Assembly: GCF_032854445.1 (NCBI RefSeq)
Contig: NC_088295.1
Location: forward strand, 63,285,249 to 63,349,248
Direction: 5' to 3'
Source: Liolophura sinensis
Lineage: Eukaryota; Mollusca; Polyplacophora; Chitonida; Chitonidae
Length of the DNA stretch: 64,000 nt
The translations under genes and the position numbers were made by a program. Positions 63,886 through 64,000 of the stretch are shown in pieces; the stretch's first letter is position 1; each line of letters opens with the position of its first letter. Under the pieces are notes generated by a model, which saw nothing but the letters and a program-made list of their open reading frames with translations, made no database searches and had not been told where the DNA came from.

Positions 63886-64000
63886 TTATTCAGAGGAAGA
63901 AGTATGCTGTGCTTGTAAGTCAGTTAAATTAAATCACAATCCATTGTTGCAGTATTTAAGTGGGGAAGTACTTGTAAATCAGTTCTATCATATAGGTATT

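Larger units (their letters stand above)
48061..64000 (+). other. TMEM135: Intron downstream of the TMEM135-like helix exon, running off the window
   Basis: The stretch begins at a GTAAGT donor. I looked for a downstream exon that completes the AG split codon and continues like TMEM135 and found none, so the intron probably extends past the right edge. It contains SINE fragments, a C-rich tract at 52.2 kb and a cluster of three near full-length SINEs after 60 kb. Stretches 48.1-50.0, 52.3-55.3 and 55.6-57.9 kb show no repeat I recognise and no supportable gene. Confidence 0.6.

Overview
The window reads as intronic DNA of a metazoan, most likely a mollusc and perhaps a bivalve. It is AT-rich, carries no long open reading frame, and is studded with tRNA-derived SINEs whose 3' ends carry short AAAT repeats. 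It also holds several minisatellites with units of 24-64 bp and many ACATGTA-type words. The mollusc assignment is an inference from the repeat style, not from a species-specific gene.

Only two protein-coding pieces can be supported, both on the + strand: a 66-bp exon at 10307-10372 and a 47-bp exon at 48014-48060. Each has a pyrimidine-rich tract ending in AG before it and GTAAGT after it. They join in frame (phase 0), and the joined peptide aligns with the region of animal TMEM135 that contains an RM-V-RG stretch, then GEV-LF and a hydrophobic helix. So almost the whole window is intron: at least 10.3 kb before the first exon, 37,641 bp between the two, and at least 15.9 kb after the second. 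I could not find the preceding or following TMEM135 exon here.

Layout. 1-10306: upstream intron with SINE copies at 1.2, 3.4 and 5.8 kb, a GC-richer block near 2.8-3.3 kb, a perfect inverted repeat at 4.5 kb and a 62-bp minisatellite at 8.18-9.65 kb. 10373-48013: giant intron with a 64-bp triplication carrying a tRNA-like head (12.7 kb), a second SINE family (20.6 and 31.3 kb), a small inverted-repeat element (27.5 kb), an unclassified dispersed repeat in two copies (27.8 and 38.0 kb), minisatellites at 31.9-32.9 kb and 41.8-42.3 kb, and a tandem duplication at 46.9-47.3 kb. 48061-64000: downstream intron with SINE fragments, a long C-rich tract (52.2 kb) and a cluster of three near full-length SINEs (60.4, 61.8 and 63.4 kb), one of which split a 33-bp minisatellite.

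I found no RNA gene that looks functional, no transposase or reverse transcriptase frame, no CRISPR array and no prokaryotic operon structure. The most informative observations are the TMEM135 exon pair with its very long intron, the set of SINE insertions dated by target-site duplications (two only 44-46 bp long), and the ordered substructure of the 62-bp array.
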